A DNA stretch of 64,000 nt from positions 4,236,542 through 4,300,541 of the forward strand of contig NC_015856.1 of the NCBI RefSeq assembly GCF_000221045.1, read 5' to 3'. Position numbers and translations under genes: made by a program. The DNA comes from Collimonas fungivorans Ter331 (lineage in GTDB: Bacteria; Pseudomonadota; Gammaproteobacteria; Burkholderiales; Burkholderiaceae_D). Below, piece by piece: positions 1 through 9,722 of this stretch; position 1 is the stretch's first letter; each line of letters starts with the position of its first letter. Under the pieces are notes generated by a model, which saw nothing but the letters and a program-made list of their open reading frames with translations, was not told the DNA's origin and did no database searches.

Positions 1-688
1 GCTCGTTCTCGGTAAACATGCCGGCCAGGCAGTTCCTGATCACCTTGCGCCTTTGCGTGAAAGCTTTCAGCACCACGTCTTCCAGTTTCTTCTGGTCGCA
101 AGCCAGCGGCTGGGCAATAGGGATCATCCGTACGATGGCCGATTCCACTCGCGGCGGCGGATCAAATGCCGTCGGCGGCACGATGAACATCAGCTGCATG
201 GTATAGCGCCATTGCAGCATCACCGACAAACGGCCAAAAGCCTTGCTGCCCGGCGCGGCGACCATGCGTTCCACCACTTCCTTTTGCAGCATGAAGTGCT
301 GGTCTTGCACTTGCGGCGCGATTTCCGCCAGATGAAACAGCAAGGGACTGGAGATGTTGTAAGGCAGATTGCCGACCACGCGCAATTTTTTGCCGCCGTT
401 CAGCGGAATGCTGTTGAAATCGAATTTCAGCGCATCGGCGGAATGCACATGCAGGCGCGCCGGATCGAAATTCTTTTGCAGGCGCGCCACCAGGTCGCGA
501 TCCAGTTCGACCACATGCAACTGCCGCAGCGATTCCAGCAGCAAACGCGTCATCGCTGCCAGGCCTGGCCCAATCTCGACCATGTTGTCGTCGGCTTGCG
601 GATCTATCGCGCTGATGATGTTGTACAGCACGGTGTCGTCGGTCAGGAAGTTCTGGCCGAAGCGCTTGCGGGGAATGTGATTCTTCAT
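1..688 (-). CDS. rsmA: 16S rRNA (adenine1518-N6/adenine1519-N6)-dimethyltransferase, C-terminus beyond window
   Basis: RsmA/KsgA uses S-adenosylmethionine to dimethylate two adjacent adenines near the 3' end of 16S rRNA late in 30S assembly. The reading frame starts at the ATG at 688 ([15 protein letters not shown], the standard RsmA opening) and stays open to base 1, giving about 229 of an expected 255-270 residues. The SAM-binding glycine motif EIGPGLGAMT is at residues 38-47 and the catalytic NLPYNIS motif begins at residue 107. The gene follows pdxA, surA and lptD on the same strand, the usual proteobacterial order. A palindromic repeat sits just upstream of the start. The missing C-terminus is a window-edge effect, not a truncation. 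Confidence 0.95.
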   Translation of the reverse strand, partial: MKNHIPRKRFGQNFLTDDTVLYNIISAIDPQADDNMVEIGPGLAAMTRLLLESLRQLHVVELDRDLVARLQKNFDPARLHVHSADALKFDFNSIPLNGGKKLRVVGNLPYNISSPLLFHLAEIAPQVQDQHFMLQKEVVERMVAAPGSKAFGRLSVMLQWRYTMQLMFIVPPTAFDPPPRVESAIVRMIPIAQPLACDQKKLEDVVLKAFTQRRKVIRNCLAGMFTENE

Positions 689-703
689 ATTTTTCTTTAA
701 TTG

Positions 704-823
704 GTAGGGTGGGCACACCGTGCCCACGCGTGAATTCACGCCACGTACATACCTGTTTCGGCGCTGCTTGGGACCGCTCTCCGGTTATCGCGGTCACGCG
801 TGGGCACGATGTGCCCACCCTAC
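704..823. repeat. 120-bp MITE-like element with about 29-bp inverted termini
   Basis: The left end starts GTAGGGTGGGCAC and continues to CGTGCCCACGCGTG (704-732). The right end (795-823) is its reverse complement with one mismatch, so the element is bounded by inverted repeats, each of which is itself palindromic. The core between them has no open frame of its own. Related copies occur at 21934-22005 and 37399-37430. It separates rsmA from pdxA and supplies the last codons of pdxA. Family identity (REP or MITE) is inferred from structure only. Confidence 0.8.
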
Positions 824-1864
824 GCGCACCATCTGCGCTGCAACGCTCAGCGCCGCCAGCATGCTGCCGTGGTCGGCGCGGCCCAGGCCGGCTGCAGCGA
901 GATCCAGCGCCGTGCCATGATCCACCGAAGTGCGGATGAACGGTAAGCCCAGCGTGATGTTGATGCCGTGTCCAAAACTGGCGTATTTCAGTACCGGCAA
1001 GCCCTGGTCATGATACATCGCTAGCACGCAATCGGCGTCCGCCAGGTATTTTTGCTGGAACAGGGTATCAGCCGGATAAGGGCCGCTGACGGCGATGCCG
1101 CGCGCTTTTGCGGCTTCCAGCGCCGGCGCGATGATATCGATTTCTTCGCGTCCCAGGTAACCGCCCTCGCCGGCATGCGGATTCAGGCCCGTCACCAGGA
1201 TGCGCGGCTGCGCCAGGCCGAATTTTTTCTGCAGGTCGGCGTGCAGGATGTCGATAGTGTGGCTGAGGCTGTCAAAAGTGAGCGCCGCCGCCACGTCTTT
1301 CAGGGCCAGGTGAGTAGTCGCCAACGCCACCCGCAACGGCGGTGTGGTGCGGTCGGTGGCCAGCATCATGACCACCTGCGCCGTTGCGCTCTTCTCGGCG
1401 AGGTATTCGGTATGGCCGGTGAACGGCACGCCGGCGTCATTGATCGTGCTTTTCTGCAGCGGTGCGGTGACCATGCCGTCGAAAATTCCCTGCTGCGCGC
1501 CGTTGATGGCGATATCCAGCGTGCGCAACACGGCGCGGCCGTTGCGTGCATTCAGCAGGCCCGGCTGCACATGCGCATCGAGCGGACAATCGATCACTGC
1601 GATCTGGCCAGGAGGAAAATTCGGCAAACCGTTGTTGCGCAAGGCCTGCTGCGACAACGCTACGAGCCGGATCTGCGGGTCGATCTCGGCCGCGATCATC
1701 GCCAGGAAAGCGGCGTCGCCGATCAGCACGCTGTTGATTTCATCGCGCAACTGCCAGGCCGCCCTGATCGATACCTCAGGGCCGATGCCCGCCGGTTCGC
1801 CGCAAGTGACGGCCAGTATCGGCCGCCTTTGCGGTTTCAGCAGAACGGCGGATGATTCAGACAT
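794..1864 (-). CDS. pdxA: 4-hydroxythreonine-4-phosphate dehydrogenase
   Basis: PdxA oxidises 4-phosphohydroxy-L-threonine with NAD in the DXP-dependent pyridoxal phosphate pathway, in the cytosol. The 356-residue product shows the family opening (GEPAGIGPE; most members have GDPAGIGPE), the metal-site histidine in FTGHTEYLA, the [13 protein letters not shown] loop, and [12 protein letters not shown] followed by [24 protein letters not shown]. It lies between surA and rsmA, as in many proteobacteria. The C-terminal residues ([10 protein letters not shown]) are encoded by the inverted repeat at 795-823, so the original stop was probably lost when the repeat arrived and the protein was extended by a short tail. 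Start chosen at the ATG at 1864; an N-terminal extension of about 13 residues precedes the conserved core. Confidence 0.95.
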   Translation of the reverse strand: MSESSAVLLKPQRRPILAVTCGEPAGIGPEVSIRAAWQLRDEINSVLIGDAAFLAMIAAEIDPQIRLVALSQQALRNNGLPNFPPGQIAVIDCPLDAHVQPGLLNARNGRAVLRTLDIAINGAQQGIFDGMVTAPLQKSTINDAGVPFTGHTEYLAEKSATAQVVMMLATDRTTPPLRVALATTHLALKDVAAALTFDSLSHTIDILHADLQKKFGLAQPRILVTGLNPHAGEGGYLGREEIDIIAPALEAAKARGIAVSGPYPADTLFQQKYLADADCVLAMYHDQGLPVLKYASFGHGINITLGLPFIRTSVDHGTALDLAAAGLGRADHGSMLAALSVAAQMVRVGWAHRAHA

Positions 1865-1897
1865 GCACTACTCTCAAGGCTGGCTGGTGCGCCGCAA

Positions 1898-3310
1898 TCA
1901 ACGGTCGTCGCCGCGGTATTCCACATAGGTCCGGTCGCGCAGTTGGCGCAGCCAGTCGTTAGTAGCTTCTTCGGTCTTACGTTCACGAATCGCCAACCGC
2001 GCCGTCAGGCGCTGGCGTTCCTTCGATACATCGTTGGCCTTGCGCTCCACCACCTGGATCAGGTGGTAGCCGAACGGCGACTCGATCGGATCGCTGATCT
2101 GGCCCGGTTTCAGCGCATCCATCGCGCGTTCGAATTCGGGTACGGTGTCGCCCGGGTAAACCCAGCCCAGGTCACCGCCCTTGGAGGCCGACAAATCGTT
2201 CGAATACAATTTGGCCAGATCTTCAAAGGTCGCCACCTTGTTGTCGATACGTTCCTTCAGGTCGGCCAGGCGGCGGCGCGCTTCTGTCGCCGTCACGGTT
2301 GGCGTCACCTTGATCAGGATATGGCGCACATGGGTCTGCTGGACCGGCGCTGCTGCCGTATCGGTCGCGGCTGCCGCGGCAGCTGCACGCTTGTTGACCA
2401 GCTTGATGATATGAAAACCGTTGGCGCTTTTCAGGATGCTCGACACCTGGCCCGGATTCAGGTTCGCGACCGCTTCCACAAACAGCGCCGGCAGGCGGTC
2501 CTGTGCGCGCCAGCCCATATCGCCGCCGGTCAGGGCGTCGCTGGCGTCGGAATAAGCAGCGGCGACGGCGGCGAAATTACCGCCGGACTTGATCTGCTGC
2601 ATGGCTTCTTCGGCGCGCTTGGCGCGTTGTGCAATCTGCTCGGCCGAGGCGTTTTCCGGCACCCGGACCAGGATCTGCGCCAGGTCGAGTTCCTGCGCGG
2701 TTTGCTTGTTGGCGTTTTCAGCGGCGATATAGTTGTCGACTTCCGATTCCGAAATCTGGATCTTGTTGTCGACTTCGCGTTCACGCAAGCGCTGCAACAG
2801 CATTTCCTGGCGAATTTCTTCGCGGAAGGAGGCGTAAGGAATCTTGTCCTGCGCCAGTTGCTTCTGGAAATCGCCCATCGACAATTTATTCTGTTCGGCG
2901 ATCCGGCTGATCGCCCGGTCCAGCATGACGTCGTCCACCGACAAGCCGTTTTCTTTCGCCAGTTGCACTTCGGCGCGCTCCAGGATCATGCGTTCCAGCA
3001 ATTGCTTCTGCAGTTCGGCCACAGGCGGCAATTCGATGTTCTGGGCACGCATGCGTTGCGTCACGTCGCTCATGCGCTTGGCCAATTCCTGCTGGGTAAT
3101 CACGTCCGTGTTGACCACTGCGACAATCGCGTCGACAGTCTGCGGATTGGCTTTCGCCGCAGCTGGCTTGGCGGCCGGCGCGGCAGTTGGCGCAACCGCC
3201 GGCGGCGCGGTTTGCGCCGTCGATGCGGCTTGGGCCCAGGCGCCGCCGGCAGTAACGGACAACAGCGAGAATGCCATTGCAGCGAGTTGGATTTGATTGG
3301 TTTTACGCAT
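1898..3310 (-). CDS. surA: Periplasmic chaperone / peptidyl-prolyl isomerase SurA
   Basis: SurA escorts unfolded outer-membrane proteins, notably LptD and porins, across the periplasm. From the ATG at 3310 the protein begins MRKTNQ with a clear signal peptide ending at GGAWA, followed by an Ala/Pro-rich linker, the SurA N-terminal helical domain, and two parvulin-type domains: the first around ILVRVPENAS, the second around THVRHILIKVTPT and later VYPGDTVPEFERAM with SPFGYHLIQV. A longer reading from a TTG at 3349, overlapping the lptD stop, is possible but would put 13 residues ahead of the signal peptide; an ATG at 3328 is another option. It follows its main client gene lptD directly, so the two are almost certainly co-transcribed. 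Confidence 0.95.
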   Translation of the reverse strand: MRKTNQIQLAAMAFSLLSVTAGGAWAQAASTAQTAPPAVAPTAAPAAKPAAAKANPQTVDAIVAVVNTDVITQQELAKRMSDVTQRMRAQNIELPPVAELQKQLLERMILERAEVQLAKENGLSVDDVMLDRAISRIAEQNKLSMGDFQKQLAQDKIPYASFREEIRQEMLLQRLREREVDNKIQISESEVDNYIAAENANKQTAQELDLAQILVRVPENASAEQIAQRAKRAEEAMQQIKSGGNFAAVAAAYSDASDALTGGDMGWRAQDRLPALFVEAVANLNPGQVSSILKSANGFHIIKLVNKRAAAAAAATDTAAAPVQQTHVRHILIKVTPTVTATEARRRLADLKERIDNKVATFEDLAKLYSNDLSASKGGDLGWVYPGDTVPEFERAMDALKPGQISDPIESPFGYHLIQVVERKANDVSKERQRLTARLAIRERKTEEATNDWLRQLRDRTYVEYRGDDR

Positions 3311-3345
3311 AATTGGAAAAACGTTCATAAGTGAAAATGACGGAT

Positions 3346-5781
3346 TCAACGGCTGATGAAAGAGTCGGGTTGATTAACATTCTGATAACCTGGGACACTG
3401 CTGCGCAGGGCTTGGATCGGATTGGACCCGATGCTTGACAAACCATTCAACTCAAGTTGCACGAATATACCCGTAGTCGAGCGGGTTGACGAGGTCGGCG
3501 TACGCTGGCCGACCACGCGGAACACCCAGCAATCCGCTTTGTATTCCAGCCCGAGCAGGCTTTGGCCAACTGTCTTTTCCTGCAAGGAATAACTGACGCG
3601 GCCGACGCCATACCAGCGGCGGCTCAGCGGCCATTGGGCGGATACGTCGAATTGCTTCAGGTATTTATTGTCCAGCAGCAGCGGGTCGACGTTGTTGTGA
3701 TCCAGCTGGTAGGAAAAATTGATGACTTTTTTCGGGCCCGGCTGCCATTTGATGTTGGAGCTGGCGCGCACCCACTGGTTATTGCTCGGGCTGTACTGGA
3801 TCGTATTGTCGATGCCGAGCGCCTGGGTCACCTGCCCGCCCGCCGTCAGCAGCAAATCCGAGCGGCTGGTGGTGATCGTGTCGGTAGTTCCCCCCAATGT
3901 AACGCGCGGCGGGGTAAAGTAAAAACGCTGGCCGATACCCAGGCGCAAGCGTTCTATGCCTGATTCCTCGATAAAGCGCGAAATCACTGCGGCGGTCAAC
4001 TGGTTGGCGTCGCCGATGCGGTCATGGCCGGTATATCGGTTTTCAGTGAAAATCTGAGCAAAATTGAAATCCGCAACGCCGCTATCAAACAATGGATATT
4101 GGCTCTGGTCACGGTAGGGAGTACGCACATAGAACAGGCGCGGCTCCAATGTCTGCGTCATCTGGTTGCCGAAAAACTTGGCGTCGCGCTCGAAAATCAA
4201 ACCGCTGTCCAGCGAGAAGGTGGGCAGTACCCGGTTAAAGTTATTGCCGATCGGCGCCTGATCCGCTGGAGTTGGGGAAACAAGCGGATTAGGTACGCCA
4301 AATTTATTCGGCGTGATGCTATAGGAGGTCGCATCCAGCTGGATCTTCGGTGTAATAAAATAACCAGGACGGATGATCGGATAGGAAAGCTGGGGGTTGA
4401 TATAAATACGGTCGCCGCCCAACGGCAACAGCAGCGTGCTGGCTTGCGTCGTGCCGCTGCCTTGCGGGAAGTCGTATTGGCTATTCCTGAAGCGGGTGTA
4501 TTGCGCGGTCACGTTCCAGTCAAACCCGTAAATATCCTGCTTGGCTGCAGCCACGGTAACTTGAGGCAGGCGGTCATATGGACGGCTCAACGTCGGATTT
4601 CCATTGGCATCGAAATCCTGCAATACCTGATAGCGCGAAGCCAGTGCCGCCACGCTCCAGAATGAACCGCTATAGTTCAAATCGAATTCCCGGTTCAGTA
4701 CGCGTGCAGAACTTTGGGTAATCGAACGCGTGAAATCGTCGGGGTAATTGTTATCCGAAGCAAAATTGACATTCCAGCCCATGGTCAAACCGGGCGCCAG
4801 CGTCTGCGAATGGATCGACTGCACGGCATAACGGTTGGTCTTGGTCAGCTTGTCGTCCGGCAGGTACTCGATCTTGGTCTGGCCGCTGTAGCCATCCCCT
4901 ATGTAGCGTGCGTCTCCGCCCATTTGCAAACCGCGCTGGGTAATGATGTTGGGGTACAGCGTGAAATCGCGGTTAGGGGCGATATTGAAATAATAAGGCA
5001 GGTTGAACTCAAAACCGCCGTTGTTGGTGGTCCCTATAACCGGCGGCAAGACACCGGACTGGCGCTCGTTCGACAAGGGAAATGACAGCACCGGCGAACC
5101 AAGGATAGGCACGCTCTTGAAATACAGCACGCCGTTGTGGGCAACCCCTTCGCCCAGCCCGCTGTCGACATCCAGCGTACTCGACTTGATATACCAGTCC
5201 GGCTTGGTGCTCGGGCAGGTGGTGTAAGTGCCGGTGATGATCTTTGATTTGTCCTCATCGATAAAATCGATGCGTTCCGCGCTGCCGTGGCCGTCATTGG
5301 CCTTGAACCAGTAGGTCGGGTTGGTCAGGAAACCTTGCCCGGAATCCATGTTCAGTTTGAGGTCGTCGCCGGTGTACTTGTCGCCGTAGCGGTTCATGCG
5401 CACGCAGCCGTGCGCTTCCGCCTCGTTTTCTACAATCCGGTAAGTCGCCTTGTTGGACTTGACGTTGGTCTCGCCGCGCGTCATGTCGACATCGTTATCC
5501 AGGTTGATCAGCCGGTCCGGGCGGCCGGTCATCTGCTCGGCCTCTACCGTGGTCGGCGCATCGCTATCGTTGACGCGCGGCGGCTTGGTGCTGTTTTGGG
5601 TGGTGGGGACAGTCGGCGTGACCGTTTCAGTCGTTTGTGCCCATGCCCACACAGGCATGGACGCCGCCGCGACGACCGAAGCCACCAGGACAGTCATGCG
5701 CCGCAAGGCCGGCAATTGGGACGCGGCCCGACCTGGACGTGACTGGGATTGCTTAGGGAGCGCTGAGGAGGACCGGGTCAT
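3346..5781 (-). CDS. lptD: LPS-assembly outer membrane protein LptD
   Basis: LptD with the lipoprotein LptE forms the outer-membrane translocon that inserts lipopolysaccharide into the outer leaflet. The 811-residue product has a signal peptide (cleavage near WAWAQ, residue 48), an N-terminal OstA/beta-jellyroll domain beginning around TTVEAEQM with the cysteine in AHGCVRMN (C126), and then a large beta-barrel with many aromatic-rich strands to the C-terminus. A C-terminal cysteine (KADCWVF) could take part in the disulphides typical of LptD, although the E. coli C-terminal pair is not present as two adjacent cysteines. First gene of the lptD-surA-pdxA-rsmA block and divergent from amgK. Confidence 0.95.
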   Translation of the reverse strand: MTRSSSALPKQSQSRPGRAASQLPALRRMTVLVASVVAAASMPVWAWAQTTETVTPTVPTTQNSTKPPRVNDSDAPTTVEAEQMTGRPDRLINLDNDVDMTRGETNVKSNKATYRIVENEAEAHGCVRMNRYGDKYTGDDLKLNMDSGQGFLTNPTYWFKANDGHGSAERIDFIDEDKSKIITGTYTTCPSTKPDWYIKSSTLDVDSGLGEGVAHNGVLYFKSVPILGSPVLSFPLSNERQSGVLPPVIGTTNNGGFEFNLPYYFNIAPNRDFTLYPNIITQRGLQMGGDARYIGDGYSGQTKIEYLPDDKLTKTNRYAVQSIHSQTLAPGLTMGWNVNFASDNNYPDDFTRSITQSSARVLNREFDLNYSGSFWSVAALASRYQVLQDFDANGNPTLSRPYDRLPQVTVAAAKQDIYGFDWNVTAQYTRFRNSQYDFPQGSGTTQASTLLLPLGGDRIYINPQLSYPIIRPGYFITPKIQLDATSYSITPNKFGVPNPLVSPTPADQAPIGNNFNRVLPTFSLDSGLIFERDAKFFGNQMTQTLEPRLFYVRTPYRDQSQYPLFDSGVADFNFAQIFTENRYTGHDRIGDANQLTAAVISRFIEESGIERLRLGIGQRFYFTPPRVTLGGTTDTITTSRSDLLLTAGGQVTQALGIDNTIQYSPSNNQWVRASSNIKWQPGPKKVINFSYQLDHNNVDPLLLDNKYLKQFDVSAQWPLSRRWYGVGRVSYSLQEKTVGQSLLGLEYKADCWVFRVVGQRTPTSSTRSTTGIFVQLELNGLSSIGSNPIQALRSSVPGYQNVNQPDSFISR

Positions 5782-5879
5782 GAAATGAATTTGGCAAACA
5801 CCATAGCAGGCGATTTTTTGAAATTAATCCCTTATTATATGGGAACTCACCACCGATAACCGTAATACTGGATTGCTCA

Positions 5880-6932
5880 ATGCCTTTGTCCCCGTCTGCC
5901 CCTGCTTTGCCTGATCTGCGTCAGACCCAAATTGTCGAATGGTTAACTGCGCTCAGCGCCGTCCCGACCCTCCCTGCAACCCTCCGCCCTGCCTCTGCCG
6001 ACGCCAGTTTCCGGCGCTATTTCAGGGTTGATGCGGCCGCTCCAGGCACGGCTGACGGCGGCACACTGATCATCATGGATGCGCCGCCGCCGCAAGAAGA
6101 TGTGCGGCCGTTCATCGAGATTGCCGGGCTGCTCGCCGGCATCGGCCTGTCGGTGCCGGCAATCCTGGCGCAAGATGTCGAACGCGGTTTCCTGCTGCTG
6201 TCCGACCTCGGCTCCACCACCTACCTGCAGCAACTGAACGACGACAGCGCACCGAAACTGTATATGGACGCCATCGACGCCCTGGTGTTGCTGCAAACCA
6301 AGAGCCAGCCCGACGTCTTGCCGGAATACGACCGCGCCTTCCTGTTGCGAGAATTGCAAATATTTCCCGAATGGTATTTGGGCAAACACCTGAAGGCAAC
6401 GCTGACCGACCAGCAAACCACGGATCTGAACCAGGTGTTCGACGCCATCCTGGCCAACAACCTGGCGCAGCCGCAGGTATTCATCCACCGCGATTACCAC
6501 TCGCGCAACCTGATGGTGCTGCCGGCCGGCAATCCCGGCGTACTGGATTTCCAGGGCGCGCTGTACGGCCCGATCACCTACGACATCGTCTCGCTGTTGC
6601 GCGATGTCTACATCCAGTGGGACGAAGCGCAAGTGCTCGACTGGATGATCCGCTACTGGGAACGCGCCAAGCGCGCCGGCCTGCCGGTCGCCCCGGATAT
6701 CGACAGCTTCTACCGCGACTTCGAATACATGGGACTGCAGCGGCACCTGAAGATACTCGGCCTGTTCGCGCGCCTGTATCACCGCGACGGCAAGGAAGCC
6801 TACCTGAAAGACATCCCGCTGGTCATGGATTACGTCCGCAAGACCGCGCTGCGCTACCGCGAGCTGATTCCGCTGGTGCGGTTGCTGGACAAGCTGGAAG
6901 ACAAGACCGTGCAAGTCGGTTATACCTTCTGA
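5880..6932 (+). CDS. amgK: N-acetylmuramate/N-acetylglucosamine kinase (AmgK type), aminoglycoside-phosphotransferase fold
   Basis: AmgK phosphorylates the anomeric carbon of MurNAc/GlcNAc in the recycling bypass that rebuilds UDP-MurNAc and gives fosfomycin tolerance in pseudomonads. The 350-residue protein has the APH/choline-kinase fold: a Gly-rich N-lobe (DASFRRYFRVD), the catalytic loop FIHRDYHSRNLMV, and a DFQGALYGPITYD segment in place of the kinase DFG. It is followed after 22 bases by a MurU-type nucleotidyltransferase, which is the defining context for this function. It is divergent from lptD across a roughly 100-bp AT-rich promoter region. Confidence 0.88.
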   Translation: MPLSPSAPALPDLRQTQIVEWLTALSAVPTLPATLRPASADASFRRYFRVDAAAPGTADGGTLIIMDAPPPQEDVRPFIEIAGLLAGIGLSVPAILAQDVERGFLLLSDLGSTTYLQQLNDDSAPKLYMDAIDALVLLQTKSQPDVLPEYDRAFLLRELQIFPEWYLGKHLKATLTDQQTTDLNQVFDAILANNLAQPQVFIHRDYHSRNLMVLPAGNPGVLDFQGALYGPITYDIVSLLRDVYIQWDEAQVLDWMIRYWERAKRAGLPVAPDIDSFYRDFEYMGLQRHLKILGLFARLYHRDGKEAYLKDIPLVMDYVRKTALRYRELIPLVRLLDKLEDKTVQVGYTF

Positions 6933-6954
6933 TGGCAGCCAGGACAAAACATCC

Positions 6955-7662
6955 ATGAAAGCCATGATTTTTGCCGCCGGCCGCGGAGAGCGCATGCGCC
7001 CGCTGACCGACACCACTCCCAAACCCTTGCTCAAGGTGCGCGGCCGGCCGCTGATCGTCTGGCACATCGTCAACCTGGTGCGCGCCGGCATTACCGAGAT
7101 CGTGATCAATCACGCCCACCTCGGGCAGATGATCGAAGACACGCTGGGCGACGGCAGCAAATTCGGCGCGACCATCGCCTATTCGCCGGAAGCGGTGGCG
7201 CTGGAAACAGCCGGCGGCATCGCCAACGCCCGCCACCTGCTGGGCGAGGCGCCGTTCGTGGCGATTGCAGGCGATGTCTACTGCCCGCATTTCGATTTCG
7301 CACAGGTCAAGCATACGCTGGAAGATAATGACATCTGGGGCCAGCCATATGCCCTGGACAAGCGCGACAATGCCTGGCTCTACCTGGTAAAGAATCCGCC
7401 GCACCATCCGCAAGGCGATTTCGGCCTGCACAGTTTTTCCGTCAGCAACGATGGCGAAGCTGGCCATACCTACACGTTCTCCGGCATCGGCGTATATCGC
7501 CCGGACATGTTCGACGCCGTCAACGCCGGCCAGCCGGAAAAACTGGTTACCCTGTTGCGCGAATACGCCGCGCGCGGCCAGATCGGCGGCGAGATATATC
7601 GCGGCGAATGGACCGACGTCGGCACCATCGAACGCCTGAATCAACTGAACGCGCCGCTGTAG
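6955..7662 (+). CDS. murU: N-acetylmuramate alpha-1-phosphate uridylyltransferase (MurU type)
   Basis: A sugar-1-phosphate nucleotidyltransferase that joins UTP and MurNAc-1-phosphate to give UDP-MurNAc for peptidoglycan synthesis. The 235-residue product opens with the nucleotidyltransferase signature (FAAGRGERMRPLTDTTPKPLL), has the GDVYCPHFDF metal-binding aspartate segment and ends EWTDVGTIERLNQLN. Length fits the short single-domain MurU class rather than the longer GlmU/RmlA enzymes. Pairing with amgK immediately upstream supports the recycling assignment. Confidence 0.88.
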   Translation: MKAMIFAAGRGERMRPLTDTTPKPLLKVRGRPLIVWHIVNLVRAGITEIVINHAHLGQMIEDTLGDGSKFGATIAYSPEAVALETAGGIANARHLLGEAPFVAIAGDVYCPHFDFAQVKHTLEDNDIWGQPYALDKRDNAWLYLVKNPPHHPQGDFGLHSFSVSNDGEAGHTYTFSGIGVYRPDMFDAVNAGQPEKLVTLLREYAARGQIGGEIYRGEWTDVGTIERLNQLNAPL

Positions 7663-7707
7663 ACGACAAAGCGGCAGCAGACCAACCTACTCCAGAAAGA
7701 CGCCAGC

Positions 7708-9060
7708 ATGACTCCTTACAGCACACGCCGCAGCAAACTGATTGCGCAAATGCAGGCCATGGGCGGCGGCGTCGCGATTGTCTCGACCGCGCCCGAGGCA
7801 GCCCGCAACGCCGATTCCGATTTCCTTTACCGCCACGACAGCAGTTTCTATTACCTGTCCGGTTTCACCGAACCGGATGCCGTGATCGTGCTGGTCGCCG
7901 GCAAGGATCCCAAGGCTGTCTTGTTTTGCCGCGAAAAAAACCTGGAACGGGAAATCTGGGACGGCTTTCGTTTCGGCCCCGACGCCGCGCGCGAACAGCT
8001 CGGTTTCGATGCCGCCTACGCCATTGACGCCATCGACGAAGAAATGCCGAAACTGCTGGCCGATGCACCCGCAATTTTTTACGCGCTAGGCAAACAAGCC
8101 AAGCGCGACGCCCAGTTGCAAGGCTGGCTCGACAAGCTCGGCGGCCAGGCCCGCGTCGGCATCAGCGCACCGTCCACCATCCATAGCCTGGATCCCCTGC
8201 TGGCCGAAATGCGGCTGTTCAAGGATGCGGGAGAACACGCGATCATGCAGCGCTCGGGGCAAATTGCCGCCGGCGCCCATTGCCGCGCGATGCGCATGGC
8301 GCGCCCCGGCCTGCGCGAGTACCACCTGGAAGCGGAAATCCTGCATGAATTCCGCAGCAACGGCGCCGAATCGCCTGCCTATACCTCGATCGTCGCTACC
8401 GGCGCCAACGCTTGCGTGCTGCACTACCGCGCCGGCAACACCGAACTGAAGGACGGCGACCTGGTGCTGATCGATGCCGGCTGTGAATTCGAAAGCTATG
8501 CGTCCGACATCACCCGCACCTTCCCGGCCAACGGCGTCTTCTCCGGCCCGCAGAAAACCTTGTACGAAATCGTGCTGGCGGCGCAGCACGCGGCGATCGC
8601 CGCCACCCGGCCGGGACAGCGCTTCATCGACGGCCACAACGCGGCGCTGCGGGTGCTGGCGCAGGGCATGCTGGATACCGGCCTGCTCGACAAGAACAAG
8701 ACCGGCACGCTCGACGATGTGATCGCCAACGGAGACTACCGCCAGTTCTACATGCACAGCACCGGGCACTGGATAGGCCTGGACGTGCACGACGTTGGCG
8801 CATATCGTGAAAAAAACGGCGAACCTGGCGAAGCGGCTCCCGAAGGCCAGCAAAAACCGTGGCGCAAGCTGCAGCCTGGCATGGTGACCACGGTCGAACC
8901 CGGCATCTACGTGCGTCCCGCCGAAGGCGTGCCGGAGCAATACTGGAATATCGGCATCCGCATTGAAGACGACATCCTGGTCACCGCCGACGGCAACCTC
9001 AACCTGACCAGCGACGTCCCGACAGCGGTGGCCGAGATCGAAGCGTTGATGCGCAAGTGA
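7708..9060 (+). CDS. pepP: Xaa-Pro aminopeptidase (peptidase M24B)
   Basis: Removes an N-terminal residue next to proline from peptides, using a two-metal site in the cytosol. The 450-residue protein has the aminopeptidase P N-terminal domain (RRSKLIAQM...DSSFYYLSGFTEPDAV) and a C-terminal pita-bread fold with all expected metal ligands: the two aspartates in LIDAGCEFESYASDITRTF, the histidine in HSTGHWIGLDVHD, and the glutamates in TVEPGIYV and IRIEDDILVT. Its stop overlaps a GTG that could start the next gene, so the downstream HAD and UbiH-type genes are likely co-translated with it. Confidence 0.95.
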   Translation: MTPYSTRRSKLIAQMQAMGGGVAIVSTAPEAARNADSDFLYRHDSSFYYLSGFTEPDAVIVLVAGKDPKAVLFCREKNLEREIWDGFRFGPDAAREQLGFDAAYAIDAIDEEMPKLLADAPAIFYALGKQAKRDAQLQGWLDKLGGQARVGISAPSTIHSLDPLLAEMRLFKDAGEHAIMQRSGQIAAGAHCRAMRMARPGLREYHLEAEILHEFRSNGAESPAYTSIVATGANACVLHYRAGNTELKDGDLVLIDAGCEFESYASDITRTFPANGVFSGPQKTLYEIVLAAQHAAIAATRPGQRFIDGHNAALRVLAQGMLDTGLLDKNKTGTLDDVIANGDYRQFYMHSTGHWIGLDVHDVGAYREKNGEPGEAAPEGQQKPWRKLQPGMVTTVEPGIYVRPAEGVPEQYWNIGIRIEDDILVTADGNLNLTSDVPTAVAEIEALMRK

Positions 9061-9065
9061 CGTCC

Positions 9066-9722
9066 ATGGCACACACGACTGCGGCAACTACAGCTCCCAC
9101 CATCGTCGTATTCGACCTCGGCGGCGTTCTGTTCGACTGGAATCCGGACTACCTGTACCGCAAGCTGATCGCCGACGAAGCCGAACGCCAGTGGTTCCTC
9201 GCCAATATCTGCAATGGCGAATGGAATGTCCAGCAGGATGGCGGCCGTTCACTGAGCGAAGCGACCGCTGCGCTGAGCGCGCGCCATCCGGATCATGCGC
9301 AGCTGATCGGCGCTTTCTATGCACGCTGGACCGAAATGCTGGGCGGCACCCTGGCCGGAGGCATGGCGATTTTCGAGGCGCTGGAAAGCGCCGGCGTACC
9401 GCTGTATGCGCTGACCAACTGGTCGGCCGAAACTTTTCCCTACGCCCGCAACACCCATCCGTTCCAGCCCGTGCTGCAGCGTTTCAAGGATGTGCTGGTG
9501 TCCGGCGAGGAAAAACTGATCAAGCCCGATGCCCGCATTTACCAGCGCATGCTGGAGCGCATCCGCAAGCATTATCCGGCTGCGCAGGCGCAGCATCTGA
9601 TATTCATCGACGACGTCCAGCGCAACGTCGAGGCCGCGCGCGCACTCGGCTGGCGCGCCATCCACCATACTGATCCTGCCGCCACCGCGGCCCAGCTGCG
9701 CAACTGGGGTTTGCCGGCATGA
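9066..9722 (+). CDS. HAD-superfamily hydrolase (YihX-like, HAD-IA)
   Basis: A small phosphatase-type hydrolase of the haloacid dehalogenase superfamily. Motif I is FDLGGVLFDWNP, where the usual second aspartate is replaced by glycine, as in the YihX-like group; motif II is LTNWS, motif III the lysine in IKPDARIYQRM, and motif IV FIDDVQRNVEAARALGW. The ATG at 9066 is used; a GTG at 9057 overlapping the pepP stop would add three residues. The gene ends in an ATGA overlap with the hydroxylase gene. Substrate not predictable from sequence. Confidence 0.85.
   Translation: MAHTTAATTAPTIVVFDLGGVLFDWNPDYLYRKLIADEAERQWFLANICNGEWNVQQDGGRSLSEATAALSARHPDHAQLIGAFYARWTEMLGGTLAGGMAIFEALESAGVPLYALTNWSAETFPYARNTHPFQPVLQRFKDVLVSGEEKLIKPDARIYQRMLERIRKHYPAAQAQHLIFIDDVQRNVEAARALGWRAIHHTDPAATAAQLRNWGLPA

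Noticed and set aside
53-818. Long open frames on both strands over the rsmA region, including 162-818 minus
   Set aside because: They are shadows of rsmA in other frames; compositions are Arg/His/Gln-rich and the true RsmA frame, open to the window edge, carries all family motifs.
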